A stretch of DNA of 64,000 nt. Source: Burkholderia savannae. GTDB lineage: Bacteria > Pseudomonadota > Gammaproteobacteria > Burkholderiales > Burkholderiaceae. The notes beneath the pieces were generated by a model that worked only from the letters and a program-made list of their open reading frames with translations, ran no database searches and had not been told where the DNA came from. Location: assembly GCF_001524445.2 (NCBI RefSeq), contig NZ_CP013417.1:868001-932000 (forward strand). The letters are read 5' to 3'. Within the stretch, counting starts at the first letter, position 1, and every line of letters starts with the position of its first letter. Below are positions 8,805 through 19,045 of this stretch, piece by piece. The translations under genes were made by a program, and so were the position numbers.

Positions 8805-10240
8805 CAGCAATCCTTTCTTCAACACGCATGGCGCACATGCGTATCGCATCGTTCGCCACGCGCAAAACGATGCGAAGTCCGAAGGGGCGGGCGAAGAGCA
8901 GGAGCCGCGTCGTGTCGACGGTCGGCCCGTCCCGGCTCTCGGGATTCGGCCCGGGCGCGTCGACGCCGTCGGAAGGCCATTGCCAGATATCGGCTCGATG
9001 GCGACGTGCCGCGCCTCGGAACGCGGGCATCGTGCGCGCGTTGCGGTTTCCGCGAGCGAACGCAGCCCCGCATGGCGCGCTGCCGCCGGAGTTGCGGCAG
9101 CCGGGCCATTCCTGCGGGCCGAAGGACACTCGGGAAGGGTAGCTAGCGGCGCGCACCGCCCGCCTTTCGGCAGGACGATGGCTCGAGGAAAAGAGCTTGC
9201 GTCCTGCCTGTCAGGTAGCGATGCAACTTGGGGGACGAGGACATCGGATGGTCATGTCGCCGGCTCTCGGTTGGATTACGGTTGATATTTTATTGAGCCG
9301 CGATCCGGTGACAAGTAAAAAGGTCGTAAAGGAGGATGGGTCGGCGCGCTTGTCGATGCGTGTTCCGTGCGTAGCGCGGGGCGGCGGAATGTCGAGAGCG
9401 CGATGCAGGCGCGCGCGCTCGGCCGTCGCCGCGGCGCCGCCACGTTCGCGCCGGCGCGCCTCACCGACACGCGGCGCATCGCATCCGGACGAATCATCGT
9501 GGTCCGCACGCGGTCGCGGCATCGCCGACGGTGTGCGTTCACGGTTGAAGAGAGGCGATGGCGTGCCTCTTGCGAATCCGCACGCCTTGCGGATGCCGCT
9601 TTCCGTCACCTGCAGTCAGGCGCGGGTGAATGCGCATTCATGCATTCATGCACTCACGCATTCACGACTTGAGCGCGGGAGCGCTAGCGCTCAGGCGTCC
9701 CGTCGAAAGATCGCGAATTCTCGCTATCCATTCTTGATTGAGCTCCGAAACGTGAACGGCTATGCATGGCGAGATTCGTGGTGGTCCAACGCCGAACGCC
9801 GAACGCCTCCGAATCCGAATCCGAATCCGAATCCGAATCCGAGGCGACCTCATCGATACGTCTGCCGGCGTATTGAAGTTCGAACAGAAAACGAAACGAA
9901 GTCGAACCGCGTTCGACGCGGCGATGCAAAATTTCGGCGTTGGTCACAGAGTTGACTCACGTCAATTGTCTGTAAAAACGCGTGACTAAGCTACGTCCGA
10001 GCGCGGGACGCCGACGCAGGCGTGCTGCGCCGAAGTGATCAGGGGTTCTATTCATTTCGCATCGAGCCGCTCGAAGTTGCTCGACGCTCCGATGCGATGG
10101 CGCGCATTCGCTTTCTCTCACCCGACGCCTCCGCCGTTTCTGTTTACGCAACTTTTATAGTCCCGCGCTTCGGTTTTTCGGGAAGTTTACCGTGGCTCTC
10201 ATACGCTGGGTTTAGCGGGTTTCCGCTTGGAGGCGCGACC
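8805..10240. other. Gene-poor intergenic region upstream of kdp
   Basis: About 1.4 kb without a supportable gene on either strand. It contains the hexamer array at 9808-9842 and a TTGAC-N4-GTCAA inverted repeat at 9952-9965. The kdp promoter should lie in the AT-richer part near 10130-10200. Overlapping open frames on both strands are all Arg-rich and look accidental. Confidence 0.45.
9808..9842 (+). repeat. Tandem hexamer TCCGAA, five copies plus a partial
   Basis: Five perfect TCCGAA units followed by TCCGA. It is a simple sequence repeat of the kind that varies in copy number between Burkholderia strains. No gene reads through it convincingly. Confidence 0.85.
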
Positions 10241-10345
10241 ATGGATCTCCTTTACCTCATCGCCATCGGCGTATTCGGCGGCTTGATCGCCGCGATGATC
10301 GCCGGTTGCGACAAACTGCGCCGCACGTCGGGAGGCCGCTCATGA
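10241..10345 (+). CDS. Mini membrane protein upstream of kdpF
   Basis: 34 residues: [23 protein letters not shown], a single hydrophobic helix, then a basic tail. A GGAGG site stands a few bases before the ATG. Its stop overlaps the kdpF start (ATGA at 10342), so it is translationally coupled to the kdp operon. Small single-span ORFs in this position may be a second KdpF-like or accessory peptide; the function is unknown. Confidence 0.6.
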   Translation: MDLLYLIAIGVFGGLIAAMIAGCDKLRRTSGGRS

Positions 10346-10437
10346 GTGCCTGGATGATGTGGCTCGCGGGCGCCGCGACGGCCGTCTTGTTCGTCTATCT
10401 CCTCTATGCGCTTCTGCGCGCGGAGGATCTCGAATGA
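10342..10437 (+). CDS. kdpF: KdpF, small subunit of the K+-transporting ATPase
   Basis: 31 residues with one transmembrane helix ([19 protein letters not shown]) and the acidic end RAEDLE typical of KdpF. It stabilises the KdpFABC complex in the inner membrane. It overlaps the preceding mini ORF (ATGA at 10342-10345) and the kdpA start (ATGA at 10434-10437), showing tight translational coupling. It is too short for many gene callers. Confidence 0.88.
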   Translation: MSAWMMWLAGAATAVLFVYLLYALLRAEDLE

Positions 10438-12242
10438 ACCTGAACAATTCGATCCAGACGGGCATTTTTATCGTCTTATTGATCGCGCTGGCGATTCCGC
10501 TCGGGCGATACATGGCGAATGTGCTCGACGGCAAGTCGGCGATCGTGCTCCGCGTAGGGCGACCGGTCGAGACCGCGCTGTACAGGCTAGCCGGCGTCGA
10601 TTCCGCCGCGGAGATGTCGTGGCGGCAATACGCGATGGCCGTCGTCGCGTTCAACGCGCTCGGCGTCGTCGTCGTGTACGGCGTGTTGCGCATCCAGCAA
10701 TGGCTGCCGGGCAATCCGCAAGCATTCGGCCCGATGACGCCGGACGCCGCGTTCAACACCGCGGTGAGCTTCGTCACGAACACCAACTGGCAGGACTACA
10801 CGCCGGAGCAGACCGTCAGCTATCTGACGCAGATGGCCGCGCTGACGGTGCAGAATTTCTTTTCGGCGGCCACGGGCATTGCCGTCGTGGTCGCATTGAT
10901 CCGAGGCTTCGCGCGCCATACGTCGAAGACGATCGGCAACTTCTGGGTCGACTTCACGCGCATCACGCTCTATATCCTCATGCCGGCCGCGCTCGTCGTC
11001 GCCGTCGCGCTCGTGAGCCAGGGCGCGATCCAGAACTTCTCGTCGTATGTCGACGTGCCGACGTTGCAGGTCACGCACTACCAGGCGCCCAAGACGGACG
11101 CGCAAGGCAATCCGGTCAAGGACGCGAAGGGCAATGCGGTGATGGCGGACTTCAAGGCCGACAAGCAGACGATCGCGATGGGGCCCGTCGCATCGCAGGA
11201 AGCGATCAAGATGCTCGGCACGAACGGCGGCGGATTCTTCAATGCAAACTCCGCGCATCCTTACGAGAATCCCACGCCCGTCGCCAATTTCACGCAGATG
11301 ATCGCGATACTGATCATCCCCGCCGCGTTGTGCGTCGTGTTCGGCCGCATGGTGGGCGACCGCCGGCAGGGCCATGCGATTCTCGCGGCGATGACGATCG
11401 CGTTCGCCGTTGCGTGCTGGGGCGAAATATCCGCGGAGCAGGCCGGCAATCCCGTCTTCACGACGCTGAACGTCGATCAGCGCGCGTCGCCCGTTCAGGA
11501 CGGCGGCAACATGGAAGGCAAGGAAACCCGATTCGGCATCGCGCAGTCGGGCATCTTCACCGTCGCCACGACGGCGGCGTCGTGCGGCGCGGTGAACAAC
11601 ATGCACGATTCGTTGACGCCGCTGGGCGGATTCGTCCCGCTGATGTTGATCCAACTCGGCGAAGTGATCTTCGGCGGGGTGGGTTCCGGACTCTATGGAA
11701 TGCTCGTCTTCGCGTTGCTGGCGGTGTTCGTCGCCGGGCTGATGATCGGACGAACGCCGGAGTACGTCGGCAAGAAGATCGAATCGTACGAGATGAAGAT
11801 GGTGTCGATTGCCGTTCTGCTGACGCCGCTCCTCGTGCTCGTCGGCGCGTCGGTCGCCGTGCTGTCGGCGGCCGGCGTGGCGGGCGTCGCGAATCCGGGC
11901 CCGCACGGCTTCTCGGAGATTCTCTACGCGTACAGCTCGGCCGCGAACAACAACGGCAGCGCGTTCGCGGGCCTCTCGGTCAACACGCCGTTCTACAACG
12001 TGACGCTCGCGATCGCGATGTGGTTCGGTCGCCTCGGCACGATCATTCCGGTGCTCGCGATCGCGGGCTCGCTCGCGGACAAGAAGCGCATCGCGGTGAC
12101 GGCCGGCACGCTGCCGACGCACGGTCCGCTGTTCGTCGTGCTGCTGCTCGGCACGGTGCTGCTCGTCGGCGCGCTGACCTATGTACCGGCGCTCGCGCTC
12201 GGCCCGGTCGTCGAGCATCTGATGATGATCGCCGGTCATTGA
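10434..12242 (+). CDS. kdpA: KdpA, potassium-binding channel subunit
   Basis: 602 residues from the ATG overlapping the kdpF stop. It has the four-fold repeat architecture of the SKT superfamily with selectivity-filter segments such as [42 protein letters not shown] and [16 protein letters not shown]. KdpA selects K+ and delivers it to KdpB. The length and motifs are normal. Starts upstream at 10359 are excluded because they lie inside kdpF. Confidence 0.97.
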   Translation: MNLNNSIQTGIFIVLLIALAIPLGRYMANVLDGKSAIVLRVGRPVETALYRLAGVDSAAEMSWRQYAMAVVAFNALGVVVVYGVLRIQQWLPGNPQAFGPMTPDAAFNTAVSFVTNTNWQDYTPEQTVSYLTQMAALTVQNFFSAATGIAVVVALIRGFARHTSKTIGNFWVDFTRITLYILMPAALVVAVALVSQGAIQNFSSYVDVPTLQVTHYQAPKTDAQGNPVKDAKGNAVMADFKADKQTIAMGPVASQEAIKMLGTNGGGFFNANSAHPYENPTPVANFTQMIAILIIPAALCVVFGRMVGDRRQGHAILAAMTIAFAVACWGEISAEQAGNPVFTTLNVDQRASPVQDGGNMEGKETRFGIAQSGIFTVATTAASCGAVNNMHDSLTPLGGFVPLMLIQLGEVIFGGVGSGLYGMLVFALLAVFVAGLMIGRTPEYVGKKIESYEMKMVSIAVLLTPLLVLVGASVAVLSAAGVAGVANPGPHGFSEILYAYSSAANNNGSAFAGLSVNTPFYNVTLAIAMWFGRLGTIIPVLAIAGSLADKKRIAVTAGTLPTHGPLFVVLLLGTVLLVGALTYVPALALGPVVEHLMMIAGH

Positions 12243-12264
12243 CGTCGTTCATGGCGAGGTAGAC

Positions 12265-14421
12265 ATGATTCAGGATAACCAAGCATCGCAACATCGCCCC
12301 GACAACCTCGGGCACGCGCGCCTCGCGGCGCGCTCGATGTTCGATCCGGCCATCGTCCGGCCGGCTTTGGTCGATTCGTTGCGCAAGCTCGCGCCGCGCA
12401 CGCAGTTGCGCAACCCGGTGATGTTCTGCGTGTACGTCGGCAGCATCCTGACGACGGTCCTGTGGATCGCCGCGCTGCGCGGCGACGCCGAGGCGCCCGC
12501 GGGCTTCATTCTCGCGGTCGCGCTGTGGCTGTGGTTCACCGTGCTGTTCGCGAACTTCGCCGAGGCGCTCGCCGAAGGGCGCTCGAAGGCGCAGGCGGCA
12601 TCGTTGCGCGCCGCGCGGCACGACGTGATGGCGAAGAAGCTCGAGGGGCCGCACCCGAAATCGCCGATCCGCATCATGACCGCGAGCGACCTGCGCCGCG
12701 GCGACGTCGTGCTCGTCGAGGCGGGCGACGCGATTCCGGCGGACGGCGAGGTGATCGAAGGCGTCGCGTCGGTCGACGAATCGGCGATCACCGGCGAATC
12801 GGCGCCCGTGATCCGCGAATCGGGCGGCGATTTCTCGTCGGTGACGGGCGGCACGCGCGTGCTGTCCGACTGGATCGTCGTCCGGGTGACGGCGAACCCG
12901 GGCGAGGCGTTCCTCGACCGGATGATCGCGATGGTCGAGGGCGCGAAGCGCAAGAAGACGCCCAACGAGATCGCGCTCACGATCCTGCTCGTCGCGCTGA
13001 CGATCGTGCTGCTGCTCGCGACGGCGACGCTGCTGCCGTTCTCGATCTTCTCGGTCGCGGCAGCCAAGGCGGGCCATCCCGTCACGATCACCGCGCTCGT
13101 CGCGCTGCTCGTGTGCCTGATTCCGACGACGATCGGCGGCCTGCTGTCCGCGATCGGCGTGGCGGGCATGAGCCGGATGATGCAGGCGAACGTGATCGCG
13201 ACGTCGGGGCGCGCGGTCGAGGCGGCGGGCGACGTCGACGTGCTGTTGCTCGACAAGACGGGCACGATCACGCTCGGCAACCGTCAGGCGTCGGCGTTCT
13301 ACCCGGTGTCGACCGTGACCGAGGAGGCGTTCGCCGATGCCGCGCAACTGGCGTCGCTCGCCGACGAGACGCCGGAGGGCCGCAGCATCGTCGTGCTCGC
13401 GAAGCAGCGCTTCAACATCCGCCAGCGCGACATGGCCGCGCTGCACGCCGTGTTCCTGTCGTTCTCCGCGCAGACCCGAATGAGCGGCGTCGACCTGTCC
13501 CCCGCAGGGGCTTCCGCCGGGGCGCCGAGCCGCGAGATACGCAAGGGCGCGGCCGACGCGATCAAGCACTACATGGAAGCGCACAACGGCAGCGTGCCCG
13601 CCGAAGTCGACAGCATCGTGAAGGACATCGCGCGGCGCGGCAGCACGCCGCTCGTCGTCGCCGAATTGCGCGACGGCATCTCGCGCGTGCTCGGCACGAT
13701 CGAATTGAAGGACATCGTGAAGGGCGGCATCAAGGAGCGCTTCGCCGAGCTGCGCAAGATGGGCATCAAGACCATCATGGTGACGGGCGACAACCGGCTC
13801 ACCGCCGCGGCGATCGCGGCGGAGGCGGGCGTCGACGATTTCCTGTCCGAGGCGACGCCGGAAACGAAGCTCACGACGATTCGCGAGCATCAGGCGCAAG
13901 GGCGGCTCGTCGCGATGACGGGCGACGGCACGAACGACGCGCCGGCGCTCGCGCAGGCGGACGTGGCCGTCGCGATGAACACGGGCACGCAAGCGGCGAA
14001 GGAAGCGGGCAACATGGTGGATCTCGACTCGAACCCGACGAAGCTGATCGAAGTCGTCGAGATCGGCAAGCAGATGCTGATGACGCGCGGCTCGCTCACG
14101 ACGTTCTCGATCGCGAACGACGTCGCGAAGTATTTCGCGATCATTCCGGCGGCGTTCGCGACCACGTATCCGCAGTTGGGCGTGCTGGACATCATGCGTC
14201 TGACGTCGCCGTCGTCGGCGATCCTGTCCGCGGTGATCTTCAATGCGCTCATCATCGTCGCGCTGATCCCGCTCGCGTTGAAGGGCGTGAAGTATCGCCC
14301 GCTCGGCGCGTCGGCGCTGCTGCGCCGCAATCTGCTGATCTACGGGCTCGGCGGCATTCTGTTGCCGTTCCCGTTCATCAAGCTGATCGACGTGATCCTG
14401 ACCGCGCTCGGTTGGGCATAA
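12265..14421 (+). CDS. kdpB: KdpB, P-type ATPase catalytic subunit
   Basis: 718 residues. Motifs in order: TGES in the actuator domain (about residues 176-179), DKTGT with the phosphorylated aspartate (about 330), and GDGTNDAP in the hinge (about 553-560). KdpB couples ATP hydrolysis to K+ movement through KdpA. It starts 22 bp after kdpA with a GAGGTAG site, in the standard operon order. Confidence 0.97.
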   Translation: MIQDNQASQHRPDNLGHARLAARSMFDPAIVRPALVDSLRKLAPRTQLRNPVMFCVYVGSILTTVLWIAALRGDAEAPAGFILAVALWLWFTVLFANFAEALAEGRSKAQAASLRAARHDVMAKKLEGPHPKSPIRIMTASDLRRGDVVLVEAGDAIPADGEVIEGVASVDESAITGESAPVIRESGGDFSSVTGGTRVLSDWIVVRVTANPGEAFLDRMIAMVEGAKRKKTPNEIALTILLVALTIVLLLATATLLPFSIFSVAAAKAGHPVTITALVALLVCLIPTTIGGLLSAIGVAGMSRMMQANVIATSGRAVEAAGDVDVLLLDKTGTITLGNRQASAFYPVSTVTEEAFADAAQLASLADETPEGRSIVVLAKQRFNIRQRDMAALHAVFLSFSAQTRMSGVDLSPAGASAGAPSREIRKGAADAIKHYMEAHNGSVPAEVDSIVKDIARRGSTPLVVAELRDGISRVLGTIELKDIVKGGIKERFAELRKMGIKTIMVTGDNRLTAAAIAAEAGVDDFLSEATPETKLTTIREHQAQGRLVAMTGDGTNDAPALAQADVAVAMNTGTQAAKEAGNMVDLDSNPTKLIEVVEIGKQMLMTRGSLTTFSIANDVAKYFAIIPAAFATTYPQLGVLDIMRLTSPSSAILSAVIFNALIIVALIPLALKGVKYRPLGASALLRRNLLIYGLGGILLPFPFIKLIDVILTALGWA

Positions 14422-14436
14422 CGGGGGAGCGACATC

Positions 14437-15018
14437 ATGAAGACGCTGATTCGGCCGGTGCTCGTGCTGTTCGCCGCGCTGACGCTGATCACGGGCGGCC
14501 TCTATCCGCTCGTCGTGACCGGGATCGGGCAGGCCGTGTTTCCGTGGCAGGCGAACGGCAGCCTGCTCACGCGCGACGCAAGGGCGATCGGCTCGGCCGT
14601 CATCGGTCAGCAGTTCGATGCGCCGCAGTATTTCTGGGGGCGTCTGTCGGCGACCACGCCGAATCCGTACAACGCGCAGGGATCGAACGGCTCGAATCTC
14701 GGGCCCACGAACCCGGCGCTCGCCGAAGAAGCGAAAGGGCGGATCGACGCGCTCAAGGCCGCGGGAACGGACGTGTCGAAGCCGATTCCGGTGGATCTCA
14801 TCACGTCGTCGGGCAGCGGCCTCGATCCGGAGATCACGCCGGCCGCGGCGGCCTATCAGGCGGAGCGGGTGGCGAAAGCGCGGGGCTTGTCCGTCGATCA
14901 GGTCAGCCGCCTGATTGCCGGCGGCACGAGCGGGCGCCAGCTCGGCGTGCTGGGCGAACCGCGCGTCAACGTGTTGAAGCTGAACCTGGCGCTCGACGAA
15001 GCGAAGCCGATGCGCTGA
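14437..15018 (+). CDS. kdpC: KdpC subunit of the K+-transporting ATPase
   Basis: 193 residues. One N-terminal transmembrane helix (about 7-30) is followed by the periplasmic domain with conserved segments [31 protein letters not shown] and [13 protein letters not shown]. KdpC assists assembly and increases ATP affinity of KdpB. It lies 15 bp after kdpB with GGGGGAG before the ATG. The next gene downstream is not kdpD. Confidence 0.96.
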   Translation: MKTLIRPVLVLFAALTLITGGLYPLVVTGIGQAVFPWQANGSLLTRDARAIGSAVIGQQFDAPQYFWGRLSATTPNPYNAQGSNGSNLGPTNPALAEEAKGRIDALKAAGTDVSKPIPVDLITSSGSGLDPEITPAAAAYQAERVAKARGLSVDQVSRLIAGGTSGRQLGVLGEPRVNVLKLNLALDEAKPMR

Positions 15019-15290
15019 CCGGCGATCGATGGCGGGCCGTCGTGAGCGATCCGGCAGGGCGCTCCAGGCCGGGCGTCGCGCGCGGGGCCGGCGAGCGGGC
15101 CGTCGCGCGGCGACGGCGAGTGTCGGGCGCGACGGCATCCGGAGATCGGCGGCGCGAACGCGAACCGAACGCGGCGGGCTCGACGCAACGTCGTCTGCCG
15201 CGCATGAGCCTGGAGAGGTGGCAACGACATGATATTTTCGCCGGCTGCCGGCCACGCGCGGTCGACTCGAACGATTCGACAAGGTCGAGC
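15019..15290. other. Gap where kdpD would be expected
   Basis: 272 bp between kdpC and the response regulator gene. A kdpD gene would need about 2.7 kb here. I read all three plus frames and saw neither the KdpD N-terminal Walker region nor any histidine-kinase motif, so no recognisable remnant survives. The DNA is GC-rich with no clear terminator. Confidence 0.7.
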
Positions 15291-15989
15291 ATGAGCGAGC
15301 CGACCGCTACCGTCATGCTGATCGACGGCGAAACCTGCATCCGTCACTTCGTGCGCGCGGCGCTCACGCACGAGGGCTTCGCCGTCTACGATGCCGGCAC
15401 GGGCGCACGAGGGCTCGACGAGGTCGCGCGGCGGCATCCGGACCTCCTGATCGTCGACGTCAACTTGCCGGATGTCGACGGCATGGACCTGATCGGGGAG
15501 ATTCGCCGCGCGTCGCGTGCGCCGCTGATCGTCCTGTCGTCGCGGGATCGGGAATCCGACAAGGTGGCCGCGCTGAATGCCGGAGCGGACGATTATCTGA
15601 CGAAGCCGTTCGGGGTGCCGGAATTGATCGCACGCATCCACGCGCGTCTGCGGCGGCTGACCGGCAATCCCCGTCATCGCGGAGGCGTCGTGCGCTTCGG
15701 CGGCGTCACGATCGATCTCGGCGAGCGGAGCGTGATGCGCGAGGGCGGGGTCGTGCACTTGAGCCGCACGGAATATCGGCTGCTCGCGTTGCTGGCCCGG
15801 CACGCCGGACGATTGCTGACGCATGACCAGTTGCTGACGGAGATATGGGGGCCGTCTCACATGCAGGATCAGCATTACCTGCGCGTCTACGTGGGGCATT
15901 TGCGCCAGAAGCTGGAGCGCGACCCTGGGCGTCCGGAGCACATCATGACGGAAGCGGGCGAGGGATATCGGCTGATCGGCGCGCGGTAG
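15291..15989 (+). CDS. kdpE: OmpR/PhoB-family response regulator, KdpE-like
   Basis: 232 residues. The receiver domain has the phosphoacceptor Asp56 in LLIVDVNLPDVDGMDL, a conserved LSSR segment and the switch lysine in DDYLTKPF. The C-terminal winged-helix domain has LSRTEYRLLALLARHAGRL and HYLRVYVGHLRQKLE, typical of KdpE. Its position after kdpFABC supports a role in kdp control. The usual sensor KdpD is absent from the locus, so its phosphodonor is unknown. An unusual feature is MLIDGETCIRHF in the acidic-pocket region, where KdpE normally has two adjacent acidic residues; here they are D and E separated by Gly. Confidence 0.85.
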   Translation: MSEPTATVMLIDGETCIRHFVRAALTHEGFAVYDAGTGARGLDEVARRHPDLLIVDVNLPDVDGMDLIGEIRRASRAPLIVLSSRDRESDKVAALNAGADDYLTKPFGVPELIARIHARLRRLTGNPRHRGGVVRFGGVTIDLGERSVMREGGVVHLSRTEYRLLALLARHAGRLLTHDQLLTEIWGPSHMQDQHYLRVYVGHLRQKLERDPGRPEHIMTEAGEGYRLIGAR

Positions 15990-16678
15990 CGGCGCTGCGC
16001 GCGTGGCGGAGGGTTTTCTGGATCGGCATCGCAAACGGAATGCACGTTCGACACGCGACGGCGCCGCCGTATCGAATGCTCGACGCACGCGCGCTGATGA
16101 ACGCGCGTCTCGGCAGCATTGCCCGAAAAATACGCAATGGAAATTTCGGATCGCTACGCTTTGCGACGAGATGTCGCGATGCCGGTTTCAATTGCAGAAA
16201 ACGCGGTCGATTGCGCGCGACGCTCGATTCGTTCAGCAAAAGATTGCCGGCGGCTCGTGGTCCGGCGATGCCGGCTCCAGGTCGAATTCCCCAGGCGGTC
16301 CGCCGCTTCGCTCGCGGGACGCCGCGCCTGATGACCCGCCGCGCCGCCTCGGCCGCGATGAGGTTCACGAGCGTTGGCGATTTCGGCGGCGATTCGAAGC
16401 GGCGCCCGTCGTTCGTCGCGGCATCGCGGCGAGAACGTCATGCGCGCCCGTCTTGCAACCGGGAAAATCGAGACAAAAATATTGCTCACACAGTGAGACC
16501 GGATGAATTATAAAAGTTGAAGCAGATCCGTTTTGCAGCGCCGAAGAGGCGAGGGAATCGATTCCGATTTTCGAATCGGCATGACGCTTACGAGATATTC
16601 GGTGTCGATTCGGCAATCATGATGCCGATTATCTAATTCGCTCCAATTGTTGCATTTCGTTGAATTAAAAATAAATCA
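15990..16678. promoter_or_regulatory. Intergenic region with probable bcs promoter
   Basis: About 690 bp without a supportable gene. The last 240 bp are clearly AT-richer than the rest and should contain the promoter of the cellulose operon. A CTCAC-ACA-GTGAG inverted repeat at 16483-16495 is a candidate operator. Confidence 0.4.
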
Positions 16679-19042
16679 ATGCGCAATCTGGGATTTTCTG
16701 CAGAAGACCGATGCGCCACGCGACGGCGGCTTCGCGAACGATTGCGGGCGGCGCTCGCGTCTGCCGCCGTCGCGTCGACCATGGCGGCGGCGCTTCAAAT
16801 CGCCGAAGCCGCGCCGGCGCCGGCGCCCGCGTCCGCTGCGGACTTCTCCGCGTCCCGGCGTCCGGACGCAGGCGTTGCCGACGGTCGCGCCTCGCAGGCG
16901 CAATCGCAAGCGCGATCGCAAGCGCGATCGGAAGCGCACCTGCCGTTCTCGTCGCTCGGCGCATACGACGTGCTCAAGTTCCGAGGCGTCGACGCGACGC
17001 GCATCGTCAACGCCGGCGTGCGGCTCGATCGAGTGGTCAATGCCGCACGGCTGCGCCTCGTTTATGCGTATTCGCCGGCGCTCGTGTTTGCCGTTTCGCA
17101 TCTGAAAGTGACGGTCAACGGCGAAGCCGTCGCGACCGTGCCGTTCGCGCCGGAGCGCGCGGGCCGCACCGTCACGCAGGACGTTCCGATCGATTCGCGC
17201 TTGCTCAGCGATTTCAATCAGATCGGCCTGCATCTCGTTGCGCACTACACGCTCGATCATTGCGAGGACCCGAACCATTCGTCGCTGTGGGCCGACGTCA
17301 GCCCGTCGAGCGAATTGATCCTCGACGAGGAGGCGATGCGCCTGCCGAACGATCTCGCGCTGCTGCCCGTGCCGTTCTTCGATCGGCGCGACAACGATCG
17401 GCTGACGCTGCCTTTCGTACTGCCCGCGGCGCCCGACGACGCGACGCTGCGCAGCGCGGGCGTGCTCGCGTCGTGGTTCGGCGCGCTCGCGAGTTACCGT
17501 CACGCGCGCTTTCCGCTCGCGTCGGCGCCGCCTGCCGGCGCGCACGCGGTGGTCGTCGGCATTGCGTCCGCGCTGCCTGCCGGGTTGAGCCTGCCGGCGA
17601 TCGACGGCCCGATGCTGATCGTCGCCGACAATCCGTCTGCCGCGGACAAGAAGCTGCTCGTCGTCACCGGGCGCACCGCGGCCGAAGTCGACGAAGCGGT
17701 TCGTGCGCTCGTGCTCGGCAAGGCGGCGCTGTCCGGGCCGTGGGCGCGGATCGCGCGGGTCGATGCCGGCCCGCCGCGCAAGCCGTACGACGCGCCGCGC
17801 TGGCTGCCCGTGACGCGGCCCGTCGCGTTCAGAGAGCTCGCCGAGCAGCCCGACGCGCTCGAAGTGCGCGGCAGCGCACCCGATCCGATCCGGCTGAACC
17901 TGCGTCTGCCGGCCGATCTGCATTCGTGGAGCGGGGCGGGCGTGCCGCTGCTGCTGCGCTATCGTTACACGGCGCCGACGGTGCCGAACAACTCGACGCT
18001 GTCGGTCGAGATCAACGAGCAGCTCGTCAAGTCGTACCGTCTTCCGCTCGCGTCGGCCGACGACGCGCGCGGACGATTGCAACTGCCGCTGCTGTCCGAT
18101 CCGGACGCGCGCAGGACGAGTGCCGTCGACATCCCCGCGTTCCGCGTCGGCAGCGCCAACCAGTTGCAGTTGCGCTTCAATCTCGATTCGCAGCAGACCG
18201 GCTGGTGTTCGGGCGTCGCGTCGCAGCCGCAGCGCGCGGCGATCGATCCGGATTCGACGATCGATTTCTCGCACTTCGTTCATTACGCGGAGTTGCCGAA
18301 TCTCGCGTATTTCGCGAACAGCGGGTTTCCGTTCACGCGCTACGCGGACCTTTCGCAAACGGCGGTCGTGATCGCGGATGCGCCGTCGCCCCAGGAAATC
18401 GAAGCGTTCCTCGCGATGCTCGGCCACATGGGCGAATGGACGGGCTTTCCGGCGCTGCGCGTCGCGCTCGCGCGCGAGCGCGACGCGGCGGGGCTCGTCG
18501 ACAAGGATCTGCTCGTCGTCGACGGCGGCTCGTCGTTTCCGCTGCTCGACCGCTGGCGCGCGGCGTTGCCGGTCGTCTTCGGCGCGCGGCCCGCCGACGG
18601 CATGGTGCCCGCCGCGTTCGCGGTGACGGAGCGCTGGCGTGTCGGCGACAGGCGGCGGGAAGGCAGCGCGCTGCTCGAGCAGCGCGGCGCGCTCGGCGCG
18701 CTGCTCGGCTTCGAGCTGCCCGGCAGCCGCGGGCGCAGCGTCGTCGCGCTGACGGCGACCGACGCGCAGCGCCTGGGCGATCTGCTCGACGTGTTCGACA
18801 AGCCCGGGCTCGTCGCGCAGGTGCAGGGCGATCTCGCGCTCGTCCGGGCGGATGCGGTGGACAGCATGCGGGTGAACGACACCTACATCGTCGGCTATGT
18901 GTCGTGGTACGAACGGCTCTGGGGCCACGCGGCGAAGCATCCGCTGCTGCTCGGCATCTCGGGCGTGCTCGCCGGCCTGCTGCTCACGCTCGCCGCGTTC
19001 GGCGTGCTGCAGCGGATCGCCGAGCGGCGCCGCAGGAGCTGA
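16679..19042 (+). CDS. bcsB: BcsB, periplasmic cellulose synthase subunit
   Basis: 787 residues. A basic N-terminus and Ala-rich signal sequence lead into the periplasmic BcsB domains (LHLVAHYTLDHCEDPN, VDIPAFRVGSANQLQLRFNL, later RVNDTYIVGYVSWYERLW), with one transmembrane helix near the C-terminus (HPLLLGISGVLAGLLLTLAA). BcsB guides the glucan through the periplasm and anchors to BcsA through that helix. The ATG at 16679 has a poor ribosome-binding site; an internal ATG at 16780 is a weaker alternative because it would cut away the basic n-region. First gene of the operon. Confidence 0.93.
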   Translation: MRNLGFSAEDRCATRRRLRERLRAALASAAVASTMAAALQIAEAAPAPAPASAADFSASRRPDAGVADGRASQAQSQARSQARSEAHLPFSSLGAYDVLKFRGVDATRIVNAGVRLDRVVNAARLRLVYAYSPALVFAVSHLKVTVNGEAVATVPFAPERAGRTVTQDVPIDSRLLSDFNQIGLHLVAHYTLDHCEDPNHSSLWADVSPSSELILDEEAMRLPNDLALLPVPFFDRRDNDRLTLPFVLPAAPDDATLRSAGVLASWFGALASYRHARFPLASAPPAGAHAVVVGIASALPAGLSLPAIDGPMLIVADNPSAADKKLLVVTGRTAAEVDEAVRALVLGKAALSGPWARIARVDAGPPRKPYDAPRWLPVTRPVAFRELAEQPDALEVRGSAPDPIRLNLRLPADLHSWSGAGVPLLLRYRYTAPTVPNNSTLSVEINEQLVKSYRLPLASADDARGRLQLPLLSDPDARRTSAVDIPAFRVGSANQLQLRFNLDSQQTGWCSGVASQPQRAAIDPDSTIDFSHFVHYAELPNLAYFANSGFPFTRYADLSQTAVVIADAPSPQEIEAFLAMLGHMGEWTGFPALRVALARERDAAGLVDKDLLVVDGGSSFPLLDRWRAALPVVFGARPADGMVPAAFAVTERWRVGDRRREGSALLEQRGALGALLGFELPGSRGRSVVALTATDAQRLGDLLDVFDKPGLVAQVQGDLALVRADAVDSMRVNDTYIVGYVSWYERLWGHAAKHPLLLGISGVLAGLLLTLAAFGVLQRIAERRRRS

Positions 19043-19045
19043 CGG

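Noticed and set aside
15029-15232. Possible kdpD remnant
   Set aside because: The frame is Arg/Ala/Gly-rich with no KdpD or histidine-kinase motif in any frame.
12043-15282. Very long minus-strand ORF over kdp
   Set aside because: Arg/His/Asp-rich shadow of kdpB and kdpC caused by high GC; no domain character.
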